DNA from: Sulfuricurvum sp.
GTDB lineage: Bacteria > Campylobacterota > Campylobacteria > Campylobacterales > Sulfurimonadaceae
Direction: 5' to 3'
NCBI RefSeq assembly: GCF_028681615.1
Contig: NZ_JAQUHV010000001.1
Location: forward strand, 372,001-436,000
DNA length: 64,000 nt
The position numbers and the translations under genes were made by a program. How positions within the stretch are numbered: position 1 is the stretch's first letter; the number at the start of each line of letters is the position of its first letter. This document shows positions 18,514 through 27,271 of the stretch, in pieces. The notes under the pieces are model-generated. The model had not been told where the DNA came from. It did not search any database and saw only the letters and a list, made by a program, of their open reading frames with translations.

Positions 18514-18540
18514 ACTATAACAAAAAGAGAATTAAAGCAA
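18514..18540 (-). promoter_or_regulatory. Candidate nuo operon promoter
   Basis: On the minus strand TTGCTT (18535-18540) is followed after 15 bases by TATAGT (18514-18519). The spacer is T-rich, as is common in Campylobacterota promoters. It lies about 90 bases before nuoA. A second -10 candidate, TATAGT at 18585-18590, lies farther upstream. Confidence 0.45.
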
Positions 18541-18767
18541 ACCCTTAATCATTTATCAATCATTTATCTTTTTTTGCTGTTGTCACTATAAGAAACACAT
18601 AAAATGCGTGCTTTGCTATCAAGTGTTATTTTTTGTAACAAAATAGAATACTACGCATCAAATATGTCACGATTTTCTACATTTCTATAAAAAATATTTT
18701 TATTGGGCATTGATGAAAGAGTATCAGTAAGTATGGGGGCAAAGTACTTGCGTGAGGTAATAGGATT

Positions 18768-18787
18768 AGAGGATGACAACATCCTCT
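18768..18787. other. Perfect 8-bp hairpin after the AAA ATPase gene
   Basis: AGAGGATG and CATCCTCT flank a 4-base loop, 15 bases after the stop of the minus-strand ATPase gene. No U tract follows on either strand, so it is not a canonical terminator; it may protect the mRNA 3' end. Confidence 0.4.
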
Positions 18788-18801
18788 GAAAAATCGGTCA
18801 T

Positions 18802-20538
18802 TTAGTGGTTAATGAACCCCATCGATTTCTCCCCTTCGAAGCTCCCCGAACGCTCTTTTTGGATCTCGGCAATGAAATCTTCATGCTTGAATATCCCTTC
18901 TTTTCTCGCAGCAACGTGATACGCCGTATTTTTGACAATCAGGTTGATTTGTCCTCCCGTGAGCGGATAAGCTGCCAGTTTTTCAATGTCAAATCCTTTT
19001 TCGTACGGCGCATTTTTAGGAAGCATCATATTCCATAACGTAAGACGCTGTTTTTGATCCGGTTTTTTAAACTCGATTTTGTAGTTGAAACGGCGTGAAA
19101 ATGCCTGATCGATGTTTTCGAGCAAATTGGTCGTTGCGATCAGGATGCCCTGAAATTTTTCGATCTGTTCCAAAAAGATGTTTTGCATCTGATTGTGCAT
19201 CTGGTCGGCAGAGGAACCGATCCCGGCTGAACGGGACGAGAGAAACTGATCGGCTTCGTTTAGCAATAAAATCGGCTCGGTTTTTGTTTGGCGGGTCAAA
19301 TCGGCATAGGTATCAAAAATTTTGCGAACATTTTTTTCCGATTCGCCCACATACATCGAGAGGATTTTAGAACAGTCGAAGCTAAGTACCTGCCGTTTCA
19401 ATGATCGTGACAATGAATGCGCCGTAAGGGTTTTCCCCGTACCCGGAGGGCCGTAAAATATAATACGGGCGTCAATCCCCGCTTTTTTATCTTTGATCCC
19501 CCATTCATGGAGTCGTGAAATCACTTCCCGATCGAGTTGACGCATCAAGTTTTGAAGCGTTTGTTCCGTTGTAGGGTTCAAAACGACATTTTCAAGTGAC
19601 GTCGTCGGTTCGATCAGCTCGAAAATCTCCTGCTCTTTAATCAGCATATCAAGTTTGAGTTTGCGCACTTTTTTCTTTTTCTGCGGATGCATAATCGACT
19701 GAAGCACCTCATCGACGATGTAAAAAGCACGGCTGATTCCGCCGAACGGGTTCAGCATCTCCTCATAGTCAATCACTTCTTCGTTAATCAGGCGGGCACC
19801 GTCTTCGAGAAGAGCACGGTTTTTGATCCGCTCGTAATCGTCAAAGCTGATCAAATCGATCAGAGTATTCATTTCCCGCAGATTCCCTTCGGTAGCACTG
19901 TACTCCTCTTTGAGCAGTGCTAAAAAAATCACCTGCTCTTTGGGTTCCAGTTTCTTTTGTTTGAAAAAACGATCCAATACTACATCCAGCGATGTCTGAG
20001 CAATCCGCTCATCAATCCGTTTTTCGAGAAGATCGAGCTTGTTTTGGATACGGTTAATCCCCAGAGAATGTTCATTCCCGTTGTGGCGGATAATCGACAT
20101 CTTTTGATACAGCTCGATACGGAAAAACTGATCTTGCAGATATTCCAAATGATCGGCGTAAGGTTTGATGTCGGGAAGCGTCATTTCTAACGACCCCTCT
20201 TCGAGGAGTTTCATAAAGACCGATGTAAGTGCGACCGGCGTGTTATAAAGCTCCAGGTGTGACATATCGCTGATTTTGATCGGGGTAAAAGAGTGATGGG
20301 TAATCCACCCTAGTTCCAACAACGTTTTTACCTCTCCAAAGTGGCTAAGATACGAATAATCATCCGCACCGTGAAGTTCTTGGAGAAGTTCGGCGACAAT
20401 AACATCTTCTTGAGACTGTAAAAATTTCCGGGTCAAAAGCTGCAAAATTTTTGCCTCTTCTACCGTACATTTGAGCTGCGAAAAGATATGGGTTTTTTCA
20501 ATGGTTTTGTTTTCTAGAAAATCGATAAGGTATTTCAA
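18802..20538 (-). CDS. AAA-family ATPase
   Basis: A 578-residue protein with a long helical N-terminal half (about 300 residues, no motif recognised) and a single C-terminal AAA domain. Walker A is GPPGTGKT near residue 365. Walker B reads LLLNEAD near residue 426, with Asn where Asp is usual. The second region of homology (SRRFNYKIEF) and a sensor-2-type GGQINLIVKN helix are present. Similar AAA proteins of unknown role occur in Campylobacter. The TTG start at 20538 overlaps the acyl-CoA synthetase stop and has AAGGAA upstream. No zinc protease motif is present, so it is not FtsH. Confidence 0.8.
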   Translation of the reverse strand: MKYLIDFLENKTIEKTHIFSQLKCTVEEAKILQLLTRKFLQSQEDVIVAELLQELHGADDYSYLSHFGEVKTLLELGWITHHSFTPIKISDMSHLELYNTPVALTSVFMKLLEEGSLEMTLPDIKPYADHLEYLQDQFFRIELYQKMSIIRHNGNEHSLGINRIQNKLDLLEKRIDERIAQTSLDVVLDRFFKQKKLEPKEQVIFLALLKEEYSATEGNLREMNTLIDLISFDDYERIKNRALLEDGARLINEEVIDYEEMLNPFGGISRAFYIVDEVLQSIMHPQKKKKVRKLKLDMLIKEQEIFELIEPTTSLENVVLNPTTEQTLQNLMRQLDREVISRLHEWGIKDKKAGIDARIIFYGPPGTGKTLTAHSLSRSLKRQVLSFDCSKILSMYVGESEKNVRKIFDTYADLTRQTKTEPILLLNEADQFLSSRSAGIGSSADQMHNQMQNIFLEQIEKFQGILIATTNLLENIDQAFSRRFNYKIEFKKPDQKQRLTLWNMMLPKNAPYEKGFDIEKLAAYPLTGGQINLIVKNTAYHVAARKEGIFKHEDFIAEIQKERSGSFEGEKSMGFINH

Positions 20539-22079
20539 TAGTTTCCTTGTTTTAAGACTCGTTTGAGTACTTTTCCTGTTGCGGTCTTCGGTAATGATTC
20601 TACCACGGTTATGGTTTTAGGGATTTTAAACGCAGCAAGATGTTCTTTAAGCTGTCCCTTTATTTCAGACGCTGTCGTTTTTTCATATCCCTCTTCAAGC
20701 TCAATAAAAGCGATGGGAACTTCTCCACTATGAGGATCATTCACACCGATAACCGCAGCCAGCTTGATAGAAGGAAGCAACATCATTTGTTCTTCAATCT
20801 GCCGGGGATAAATGTTTATCCCTTTAGAGATGATCAAATCTTTAATCCGATCAACGATATAAACATAGCCTTCCTCATCGACTTTTGCGATATCGCCTGT
20901 GCGAAGCCAGCCGTTTTGGATCGTCTCTGCAGTTGCTTCCGGATTGTTCAAATACCCTTGCATCACACAATCTCCACTGACGATTAATTCACCCGCTTCT
21001 CCAATCGGAAGTTCCATCATCTCCTCATTGACTATTTTAACTTTATAGCCATAAAGGGGCAAACCGACCGAAAGCGTTTTTTGTTTCTCAATCGGATTAA
21101 CCGCTACCGCAGGAGAACATTCACTCAGTCCATACCCTTCCAGCATCGTCGCACGCCTGAAGGTCGCTTTGAATTTGCTCAAAGTGTCTTCACTCAGTGC
21201 CGAACCTCCGGACACAAAAATACGTATCGAATTGAACCACAAAAAATACCACGGAAGCTTCGCACGGATAAGTGCATTGTAAATATCAGGAACCCCCATA
21301 AATACTGTTACCCGTTTCAATAAGGTTTGTTTGATGATATTGCTAAACGGCAAAATCGATGGAACAATGACAAGGGAAGAACGCATAAAAAACGGTAACA
21401 CAACCATGATAGCAAATGTAAACGAGTGAAACATCGGCAGATAGACGATAAAGCGGTCATTTGTGCTCAAATCAAATCTCTCGCGAGCTGCTACAAAATT
21501 GGAGAAAAGATTACGGTTGCTGATCATCGCACCCTTGGGGTGTCCCGTCGTACCGGACGTGTAAAAAATGACGGCCGTATCATCGAGCTTTGCCAGGCTT
21601 GGGGTATGTATATGCAGATGGTTGGTAAGAATTTCATCCAACACCAGATGGCACGTATTCTCCTTCGGTGCTTTATCGATCCATATCGTATGTTCGATTG
21701 AGGCAACACTTTCGCATAAACCATCCACCTCTTTGGCAAACTTAGATGCGGTAATCAATATTTTTGCACCGCAGTCATCCAGAATATAGCGATACTCCTC
21801 ATTTTTCAGCATCGTGTTAATCGGTACGATTACCGCACCGAGCTTGCTAACGGCGAAAACACTCATTACAAATTCTGCACTGTTAGGACAGATAAGGGCA
21901 ACCCTATCCCCTTTTCCTACACAAACAAGTTCGAGTGCACGCGCCAGCCGATCAACACTCTCTAAAAATTGGGTATACGTATAACTCTTATCCTCGATAA
22001 AGATAACCTTCTTGGATGACTTTTCCTCGGTAATGAGAAAAAGCATTTCATAAAAATTCTCATACGGATAGTGGATCAA
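20535..22079 (-). CDS. Acyl-CoA synthetase (AMP-binding family), FadD-like
   Basis: A 514-residue adenylate-forming enzyme that would activate a carboxylic acid, most likely a fatty acid, to its CoA thioester. Motifs are FYTSGTTGHPKGAM (near residue 175), YGLSECSP, GWLRTGDIAKVDEEGYV and the C-terminal catalytic lysine region PKTATGKVLKR. The start is a TTG at 22079 that overlaps the stop of the upstream FadL-family gene; no strong ribosome site is seen, so expression may depend on coupling. Substrate chain length cannot be read from sequence. Confidence 0.88.
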   Translation of the reverse strand: MIHYPYENFYEMLFLITEEKSSKKVIFIEDKSYTYTQFLESVDRLARALELVCVGKGDRVALICPNSAEFVMSVFAVSKLGAVIVPINTMLKNEEYRYILDDCGAKILITASKFAKEVDGLCESVASIEHTIWIDKAPKENTCHLVLDEILTNHLHIHTPSLAKLDDTAVIFYTSGTTGHPKGAMISNRNLFSNFVAARERFDLSTNDRFIVYLPMFHSFTFAIMVVLPFFMRSSLVIVPSILPFSNIIKQTLLKRVTVFMGVPDIYNALIRAKLPWYFLWFNSIRIFVSGGSALSEDTLSKFKATFRRATMLEGYGLSECSPAVAVNPIEKQKTLSVGLPLYGYKVKIVNEEMMELPIGEAGELIVSGDCVMQGYLNNPEATAETIQNGWLRTGDIAKVDEEGYVYIVDRIKDLIISKGINIYPRQIEEQMMLLPSIKLAAVIGVNDPHSGEVPIAFIELEEGYEKTTASEIKGQLKEHLAAFKIPKTITVVESLPKTATGKVLKRVLKQGNY

Positions 22080-23278
22080 AAGCGATACTCAATTCCGGCC
22101 GTGACCAAATACGCCCGTGCGTTGGTAAATTCACCGTTAATCGGGTTGCTGCCGGTACTTTGATGTACCTCACGGTTTTGCTTCATGTCCAGCAAACCTG
22201 CTAAACCGATATTCCATGATTCATCGATTTTATAGCGGCCGCCGAGAGATACAATCCATGCATCCGAATCGGGAAGTTCATAGCCAAGAGTTGCTTCCGG
22301 TGTAGGAGTTTCATCATACGCTATCCCTGCCATCGCCGTCCATTGATCATATTTTTGGGTCAAACCAAGACGGTAGCTGTTAGTACTTTCATAATTTTTT
22401 GGAATGGCTGTGCCAAAAGCAACCGTTGCAGCACTCACGGTACCATCATAATTAAAATCTAGATTTTTATACGCCGACCAAAAAGTTCTCTCATAAACAG
22501 CTTCTACCGTAGTTCCAGAATCAAACGAATAAGCAGCCGCAAGATTAAGAGCTGCAGGAAGTGGAATCGTTACACTGGCAGCACCGCTGTAAGTTGAAGG
22601 CCCATATTGAAGGTTAGCACTTCCTTCCACGTTTAAATCAATTTTTGAACGATATGTTGCTGCTAAAGATACATTCGATAACGGACGGTAATCTAAAGCT
22701 AAATTATATCCATAGTCAATCGCGTCACCTGTCAAATCTCTTGATGCAGGGCCAGGAGCTGTACTCTTAACAACGCCATCGGTCCGAACAATTCGAAATC
22801 CGACACCCATACTTACTGTATCGCTTAAAGGTACTGCTATAGAAGGATTAATCTCTATCGTTTTCAGGGTAAATTCTTCTGCACTATAAACAGCCGGAGC
22901 ACTCGTCCAACGCTTCGACAACCCTGCCGGAGCCACTATACTAAATCCTAAACGTGCACCATTATCTCCTAATTTTTTAGAACTATAATGGAAAGTCGGC
23001 ACCAAAAAAGATTCGTTTTTTGAATCAATATTAGCTGATCCGCTTGAAGTTGCATAATGTATCTTTGAAAGTCCGATATACGTCGCATCCACTTCGAGCA
23101 GGTTTGCATCATCGTTGTAGACCATTGCCGCAGGATTATAGTACGCTGCATCGGCACCATGAGCATTGGCCACATACGCTGCGCTCAGCGCGGTAGCATT
23201 AATCGAACTCTCAGGGATCGCATATCCCCCAGCCATAACCGTCGCTGCTGCAGCGGACAGTAATACCAAACTTCTCAT
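22076..23278 (-). CDS. FadL/OmpP1/TodX-family outer-membrane transporter
   Basis: A 400-residue beta-barrel protein with a signal peptide (cleavage near AMAGG) and the N-terminal family segment GADAAYYNPAAMVY. The rest shows alternating beta strands and ends in YRF, the aromatic C terminus typical of outer-membrane barrels. The family imports hydrophobic compounds such as long-chain fatty acids or aromatic hydrocarbons. Overlap with the downstream acyl-CoA synthetase gene suggests uptake followed by activation. Confidence 0.88.
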   Translation of the reverse strand: MRSLVLLSAAAATVMAGGYAIPESSINATALSAAYVANAHGADAAYYNPAAMVYNDDANLLEVDATYIGLSKIHYATSSGSANIDSKNESFLVPTFHYSSKKLGDNGARLGFSIVAPAGLSKRWTSAPAVYSAEEFTLKTIEINPSIAVPLSDTVSMGVGFRIVRTDGVVKSTAPGPASRDLTGDAIDYGYNLALDYRPLSNVSLAATYRSKIDLNVEGSANLQYGPSTYSGAASVTIPLPAALNLAAAYSFDSGTTVEAVYERTFWSAYKNLDFNYDGTVSAATVAFGTAIPKNYESTNSYRLGLTQKYDQWTAMAGIAYDETPTPEATLGYELPDSDAWIVSLGGRYKIDESWNIGLAGLLDMKQNREVHQSTGSNPINGEFTNARAYLVTAGIEYRF

Positions 23279-24126
23279 TATTTCTCCTGTAGTGAATAGA
23301 GTAGTTCTATCTCCTGCGCCCAGATCGTCTCGTCGATCGTTTCCAGTACCAGAGGAATGTCATCCATACGCGGATCGTTCATAATAAATCCGAACGGCTC
23401 AACGCCCAGTTTCCCTTTTCCGATTGAGTCATGCCGATCGACATGACTTCCCAAATCGGGTTTGGAATCGTTGATATGCATCCCTTTGAGATAGTTAAAC
23501 CCGACTATTCTATCAAATTCCGCCCAAGTTGCATCATACGCTTCACGGGTTCGGATATCGTAACCTGCCGTAAACATATGACACGTATCGATACACACAC
23601 CCACCCGTGATTTGTCCTCTATACGCTCAATAATGGCGCTCAGATGCTCAAAACGCCATCCTAAATTGCTCCCCTGACCCGCTGTATTTTCGATTACCAA
23701 AGTGACACCGTTGGTAACGCTTAAAGCTTCATTCATACTCATAGCGATCCGTTCGATACACTCTTCTTCACTGATTTGCTTCAGATGACTCCCCGGATGG
23801 AAGTTCAAACGATCCAGTCCAAGCTGATCGCATCGGTTGAGTTCATCAATAAATGCTTCGAGCGATTTTTGCCGTTTGTCCTCTTCGGGATGTCCCAGAT
23901 TGATCAGATACGAGTCATGAGGAAGAACATGTTTAGCCAAGATACCACTTTTGGCAAGATTGTCTTTGAACAATCCTATCGTCTCATCATCAAGCGGTTT
24001 TGCCGCCCATTGCTTCTGATTTTTCGTGAAAAGGGCAAACGCGTTTGCGCCGATTGCCATTGCGTTGAGAGGGGCGTTAAAAACTCCGCCCGAAGCGGAA
24101 ACGTGAGCTCCGACAAATTTAGACAT
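23278..24126 (-). CDS. nfo: Deoxyribonuclease IV (apurinic endonuclease)
   Basis: A 282-residue AP endonuclease of base-excision repair, a TIM-barrel enzyme with three metal ions. Metal-site motifs include [49 protein letters not shown], and VLETI near the end. I chose the ATG at 24126 (AGGAA seven bases upstream) over a TTG at 24132. The stop overlaps the FadL start (TAATG), so a repair gene leads the lipid-uptake string. Confidence 0.95.
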   Translation of the reverse strand: MSKFVGAHVSASGGVFNAPLNAMAIGANAFALFTKNQKQWAAKPLDDETIGLFKDNLAKSGILAKHVLPHDSYLINLGHPEEDKRQKSLEAFIDELNRCDQLGLDRLNFHPGSHLKQISEEECIERIAMSMNEALSVTNGVTLVIENTAGQGSNLGWRFEHLSAIIERIEDKSRVGVCIDTCHMFTAGYDIRTREAYDATWAEFDRIVGFNYLKGMHINDSKPDLGSHVDRHDSIGKGKLGVEPFGFIMNDPRMDDIPLVLETIDETIWAQEIELLYSLQEK

Positions 24127-24156
24127 AATCAATTCCTGATATTTAGTAATGGTATT

Positions 24157-25305
24157 TTAGCAAAGTTTACGGATTCTCTCCGCCGCTTCTTCGAGTACAT
24201 CGAGAGGTTTAGAGTAACAAAAGCGAACCATATGACGACCTGCATCGTCGTGATAAAACGCCCGTCCAGGAACCGATGCAACCCCTGTTCTCTCTAAAAT
24301 TTCCATCGCTTTTTCAAAGTCATCACTCCCCGCAACCGTGCTCACATCGGTCATGACGTAATATGCACCACCAGGAATACTCGGGATCAGACCCGCATCC
24401 CGCAAAGCACCGCAAAAAAGGTCGCGTTTATATTCATGAATACGGGCAAGCTCACTGTAATAGCTATCTCCCAGTTCTTCCAACCCGACCGCGGCACCGA
24501 TCTGTAATGGTGCGGGGGCACAAACGTAGATGAGATCGTTGAGCTGTGCCATCGCTTCGATAACACTCACGGGCGCGATCGCGTACCCTAAACGCCATCC
24601 GGTGATACTGAACACTTTTGAGAAACCGGAGAGGACAACGCATCGATCTTTGAGGCTCGGAATATCCAGAGCCGTGATGTGAACGGCATCGCCGTACAAA
24701 AAGTGCTCATACATCTCATCGGCAAAAACAATCAGATCATGTTTCTCGGCAAATACTCCGATTTGCTCCAACTCATCACGCGTATACACTTTACCGCTCG
24801 GGTTGGCGGGATTGCAGATCACCATCGCACGAGTTTTAGAGCTAATGACTGCTTCGAGCGCTCCCATGTCGAGCTTCCATTCCGGTGCTTCGAGACGTAC
24901 ATATGTCGGTACGGCTCCGAGTGACGCGAGTGTAGAGCGGTGATACCCATAATAGGGTTCGAACAATATTACCTCATCACCGGGATTCAAAAGTGCCATA
25001 CACGCCGTATAAAACGCCCCTGTCGCACCGTCTGAGACCAGTACTTGTTCGGGCACGATTTCGACGTCATAAAAGCGTTTCATTTTCGTAGATATTGCGT
25101 TTCTCAATCGGGGCAACCCTTCTGTCGGGGTATAAATATTGATCCCCTCTTTCATTGCCGTATACGCCCCCTCGATCACCTCGCGGGGAACTTCGAGATC
25201 GCAAACCCCTTGTGCCATATTGATTCCACCCAGTGCGTTGCACGCTCTTGTCATTGAGCGGATGTGGGATTGTTCGATTGTTCCGCTGCGTTCACTGAGT
25301 CGCAT
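24157..25305 (-). CDS. Class I/II pyridoxal-phosphate aminotransferase
   Basis: A 382-residue aspartate-aminotransferase-fold enzyme. Visible motifs are NPANPSGKVYTRDEL, DEMYEHFLYG, the Schiff-base lysine in SGFSKVFSITGWRLGY (near residue 233), and a conserved arginine in MVRFCYSKP near the C terminus. The specific amino donor is not clear from sequence. The upstream neighbour (lipoprotein) overlaps it by 14 bases. Confidence 0.9.
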   Translation of the reverse strand: MRLSERSGTIEQSHIRSMTRACNALGGINMAQGVCDLEVPREVIEGAYTAMKEGINIYTPTEGLPRLRNAISTKMKRFYDVEIVPEQVLVSDGATGAFYTACMALLNPGDEVILFEPYYGYHRSTLASLGAVPTYVRLEAPEWKLDMGALEAVISSKTRAMVICNPANPSGKVYTRDELEQIGVFAEKHDLIVFADEMYEHFLYGDAVHITALDIPSLKDRCVVLSGFSKVFSITGWRLGYAIAPVSVIEAMAQLNDLIYVCAPAPLQIGAAVGLEELGDSYYSELARIHEYKRDLFCGALRDAGLIPSIPGGAYYVMTDVSTVAGSDDFEKAMEILERTGVASVPGRAFYHDDAGRHMVRFCYSKPLDVLEEAAERIRKLC

Positions 25306-25792
25306 TATTGTCCTCTATATCACTGATTTTTATAATAAGGCCGTTCATCCGGTCTTTAAAATAGGTTTCGTCCGGTCTGAGACGATAGACGATATCCGTT
25401 TTATCGTTTCGGATGTATTGGGTTCGTATCCCGCTGCACTGCTCGCTTGTGTTTTGTCCGCTATAGATCTGTTCGCCGAGAAGAATGCGTCTAAGTATAT
25501 CTTTCGGATATTCCGGAGAGAGATAATCCCGTACAAATGCCTCTTCACTCATGCACCCGCTGCTAATACACACTTTATCGTCAATCGAAATCTTCTCTAC
25601 CGCAACTCCGGCCGTAAACAGTTCTGCTTCGACGCTCTCACCGCTGGAACGGATGTATCCCGTATCGGCGAATTTGATTTTCGGCGTTTTTAGAACGATC
25701 AGTTTGGGCTTGCTGATTTCATAGTGTTTTTGCGCACATCCCCCGATCAACAGAACGAGGAGACTACCCCATAGGATAAAGAATTTTTGCAT
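25292..25792 (-). CDS. Putative lipoprotein of unknown function
   Basis: A 166-residue protein with a lipoprotein signal: hydrophobic LLVLLIGG followed by Cys 19 in the lipobox. The mature part has three further cysteines after the first CAQK (CISSGC, EQCSG), which could form disulphides in the periplasm. I placed the start at the ATG at 25792 because the signal peptide then has standard length; an ATG at 25801 is possible. The frame overlaps the aldo/keto reductase gene. I do not recognise the family. Confidence 0.7.
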   Translation of the reverse strand: MQKFFILWGSLLVLLIGGCAQKHYEISKPKLIVLKTPKIKFADTGYIRSSGESVEAELFTAGVAVEKISIDDKVCISSGCMSEEAFVRDYLSPEYPKDILRRILLGEQIYSGQNTSEQCSGIRTQYIRNDKTDIVYRLRPDETYFKDRMNGLIIKISDIEDNNATQ

Positions 25793-26780
25793 GAACACCA
25801 TCCAACGCTTTCAAAATTTCACTACTGAGTGTTACATTCATTGCCGAAAGCGATGCATCAAGTTGCTCAGGTGTCGTGGCTCCTATAATCGTCGATGCGA
25901 CAAAATCGAACTGCTTGCTCCATGCAATCGCCATCGTCACCGGATCAAGCCCGGCTTCATGGGCAATACGAAGATATTCTTGGGTCGAAGCAAGCGTTTT
26001 ATCGTTCAAAAATCGCGCTGCCATAAGCCGCTGACGGTTATTCGGCGATTTCACATACTCACTGAAGCGTCCGTGGACATCGGCACTTTGGTTGTACTTT
26101 CCGCTGAGAACCCCGCCCGCCAAAGGAGAATACGGCAAAAGCGAAATCTTCTCTTCACGGCACAATGCGCCGATTTCGGTCAAATCGCGGCGATTGAGGA
26201 GCGAAAAATTATTTTGGATCGATTCAAAGCGTGCCAATTTCTCGTACTTGCTCACCATCAGTGATTTCATCGTACCCCGCGCCGTATCGTTCGACGTTCC
26301 GATATAGCGGACTTTTCCGCTTTGCACCAATGCGTCAAATGCCCGCATCGATTCCTCAATTGGGATAACAGTATCGGGCCAATGCATCTGATAAAGATCG
26401 ATATAATCGGTACCGAGCCGTTTCAGCGACCCTTCGATCGCCCGTTCGATGTGAAAACGGTCAATCGCCGTGTATCCGTGACGGATCGGCGGAACAAACC
26501 ATCCCGACGCCGCACCGGCAACTTTTGTCGCCAAAATAAGACTCTCACGCGGTTTGGACTTTAACCAGCGCCCCACCATCTCCTCTGTCAATCCGGCAAG
26601 TTTCTCTTCCGGCGGAACAGGATACAATTCGGCCGTATCGAAAAAATTAACTCCTGCCTCATACGCCTTATCCATAATTTTAAATGCCGTTTTTTCATCA
26701 CACTGGCTTCCGAATGTCATAGTGCCTAAACAAATCGGCGATACGCGTAAACCGCTGCGCCCGATATAGCGATACTGCAT
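25764..26780 (-). CDS. Aldo/keto reductase
   Basis: A 338-residue NADPH-dependent oxidoreductase of the Tas/YajO-like subgroup. The catalytic tetrad is readable: Asp and Tyr in FFDTAELY, Lys in LATKVAG and His in YQMHWPD. SPLAGGVLSGKY and the C-terminal ATTPEQLDASL are typical of the fold's cofactor loop. Physiological substrate unknown. It is the 5' gene of a short minus-strand run. Confidence 0.9.
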   Translation of the reverse strand: MQYRYIGRSGLRVSPICLGTMTFGSQCDEKTAFKIMDKAYEAGVNFFDTAELYPVPPEEKLAGLTEEMVGRWLKSKPRESLILATKVAGAASGWFVPPIRHGYTAIDRFHIERAIEGSLKRLGTDYIDLYQMHWPDTVIPIEESMRAFDALVQSGKVRYIGTSNDTARGTMKSLMVSKYEKLARFESIQNNFSLLNRRDLTEIGALCREEKISLLPYSPLAGGVLSGKYNQSADVHGRFSEYVKSPNNRQRLMAARFLNDKTLASTQEYLRIAHEAGLDPVTMAIAWSKQFDFVASTIIGATTPEQLDASLSAMNVTLSSEILKALDGVHAKILYPMG

Positions 26781-26813
26781 AATTTCTCTCTTTATTTAAT
26801 CATTATTTTGTAA

Positions 26814-26842
26814 TTGTATTCTACCGTTTTTTGAGATACAAT
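26814..26842 (+). promoter_or_regulatory. Candidate promoter for the Cys-rich small protein
   Basis: TTGTAT at 26814-26819 and TACAAT at 26837-26842 are separated by 17 bases and lie about 32 bases before the ATG at 26875. This is a good sigma-70-type arrangement. Confidence 0.5.
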
Positions 26843-26874
26843 ATAAGTTCGTCATATTTTAACAGGGGACAACG

Positions 26875-27204
26875 ATGAAAAATGTTTTAAGTGAGGCAAA
26901 AAAACAATTTCAAAATATCAGCAATTTGCTAAGCAGTCAGGAAAAAAGAAATAATGACTATTTTACAAAACTGAGCATTGCAACAGAAGAGGCTTATTTT
27001 ACTATGAACAGTGGCATGTGTTCGAATTCGACGGTATGCCATGAATGTGCCGACCACCGTGATTTCGTCCGTACAATGATGGATGTTCTCGGAGAACTCG
27101 AAGTAAACGCATCGGCTGCGAATACCTATACCAATAAATTGTCCCAATACTCAGAACGTGTCAACAAGATTTTAAAAAACATAGAAACCGTGCTCGCTTC
27201 TTAA
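26875..27204 (+). CDS. Small hypothetical protein with Cys/His cluster
   Basis: A 109-residue soluble protein, not recognised. It looks all-helical: charged helices at 1-45 and 62-107 flank a compact cluster C49, C55, H56, C58, H61 that could bind zinc or an Fe-S or haem group. The final third (YTNKLSQYSERVNKILKNIE) has coiled-coil character. AGGGGAC lies 4 bases before the ATG and a 17-base-spaced promoter precedes it. The gene stands alone, divergent from the aldo/keto reductase. Helical shape and Cys/His cluster recall small sensory proteins, but this is only a resemblance. Confidence 0.6.
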   Translation: MKNVLSEAKKQFQNISNLLSSQEKRNNDYFTKLSIATEEAYFTMNSGMCSNSTVCHECADHRDFVRTMMDVLGELEVNASAANTYTNKLSQYSERVNKILKNIETVLAS

Positions 27205-27271
27205 TGGCGAACACTCCATTGCCTTATTCTTCCTCTAGTGTACCGTTCAGATATTCGTTATAATCTATTCA

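Larger units (their letters stand above)
18425..18801. other. Non-coding region upstream of nuoA (377 bases)
   Basis: No credible gene on either strand. On the minus strand it holds two sigma-70-type -10 candidates for nuo (TATAGT at 18514-18519 and at 18585-18590), AT-rich blocks, and a perfect hairpin next to the end of the AAA ATPase gene. The tandem direct repeat ATTTATCAATC-ATTTATC near 18550 could be an operator. No match to a known riboswitch was recognised. Confidence 0.6.
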
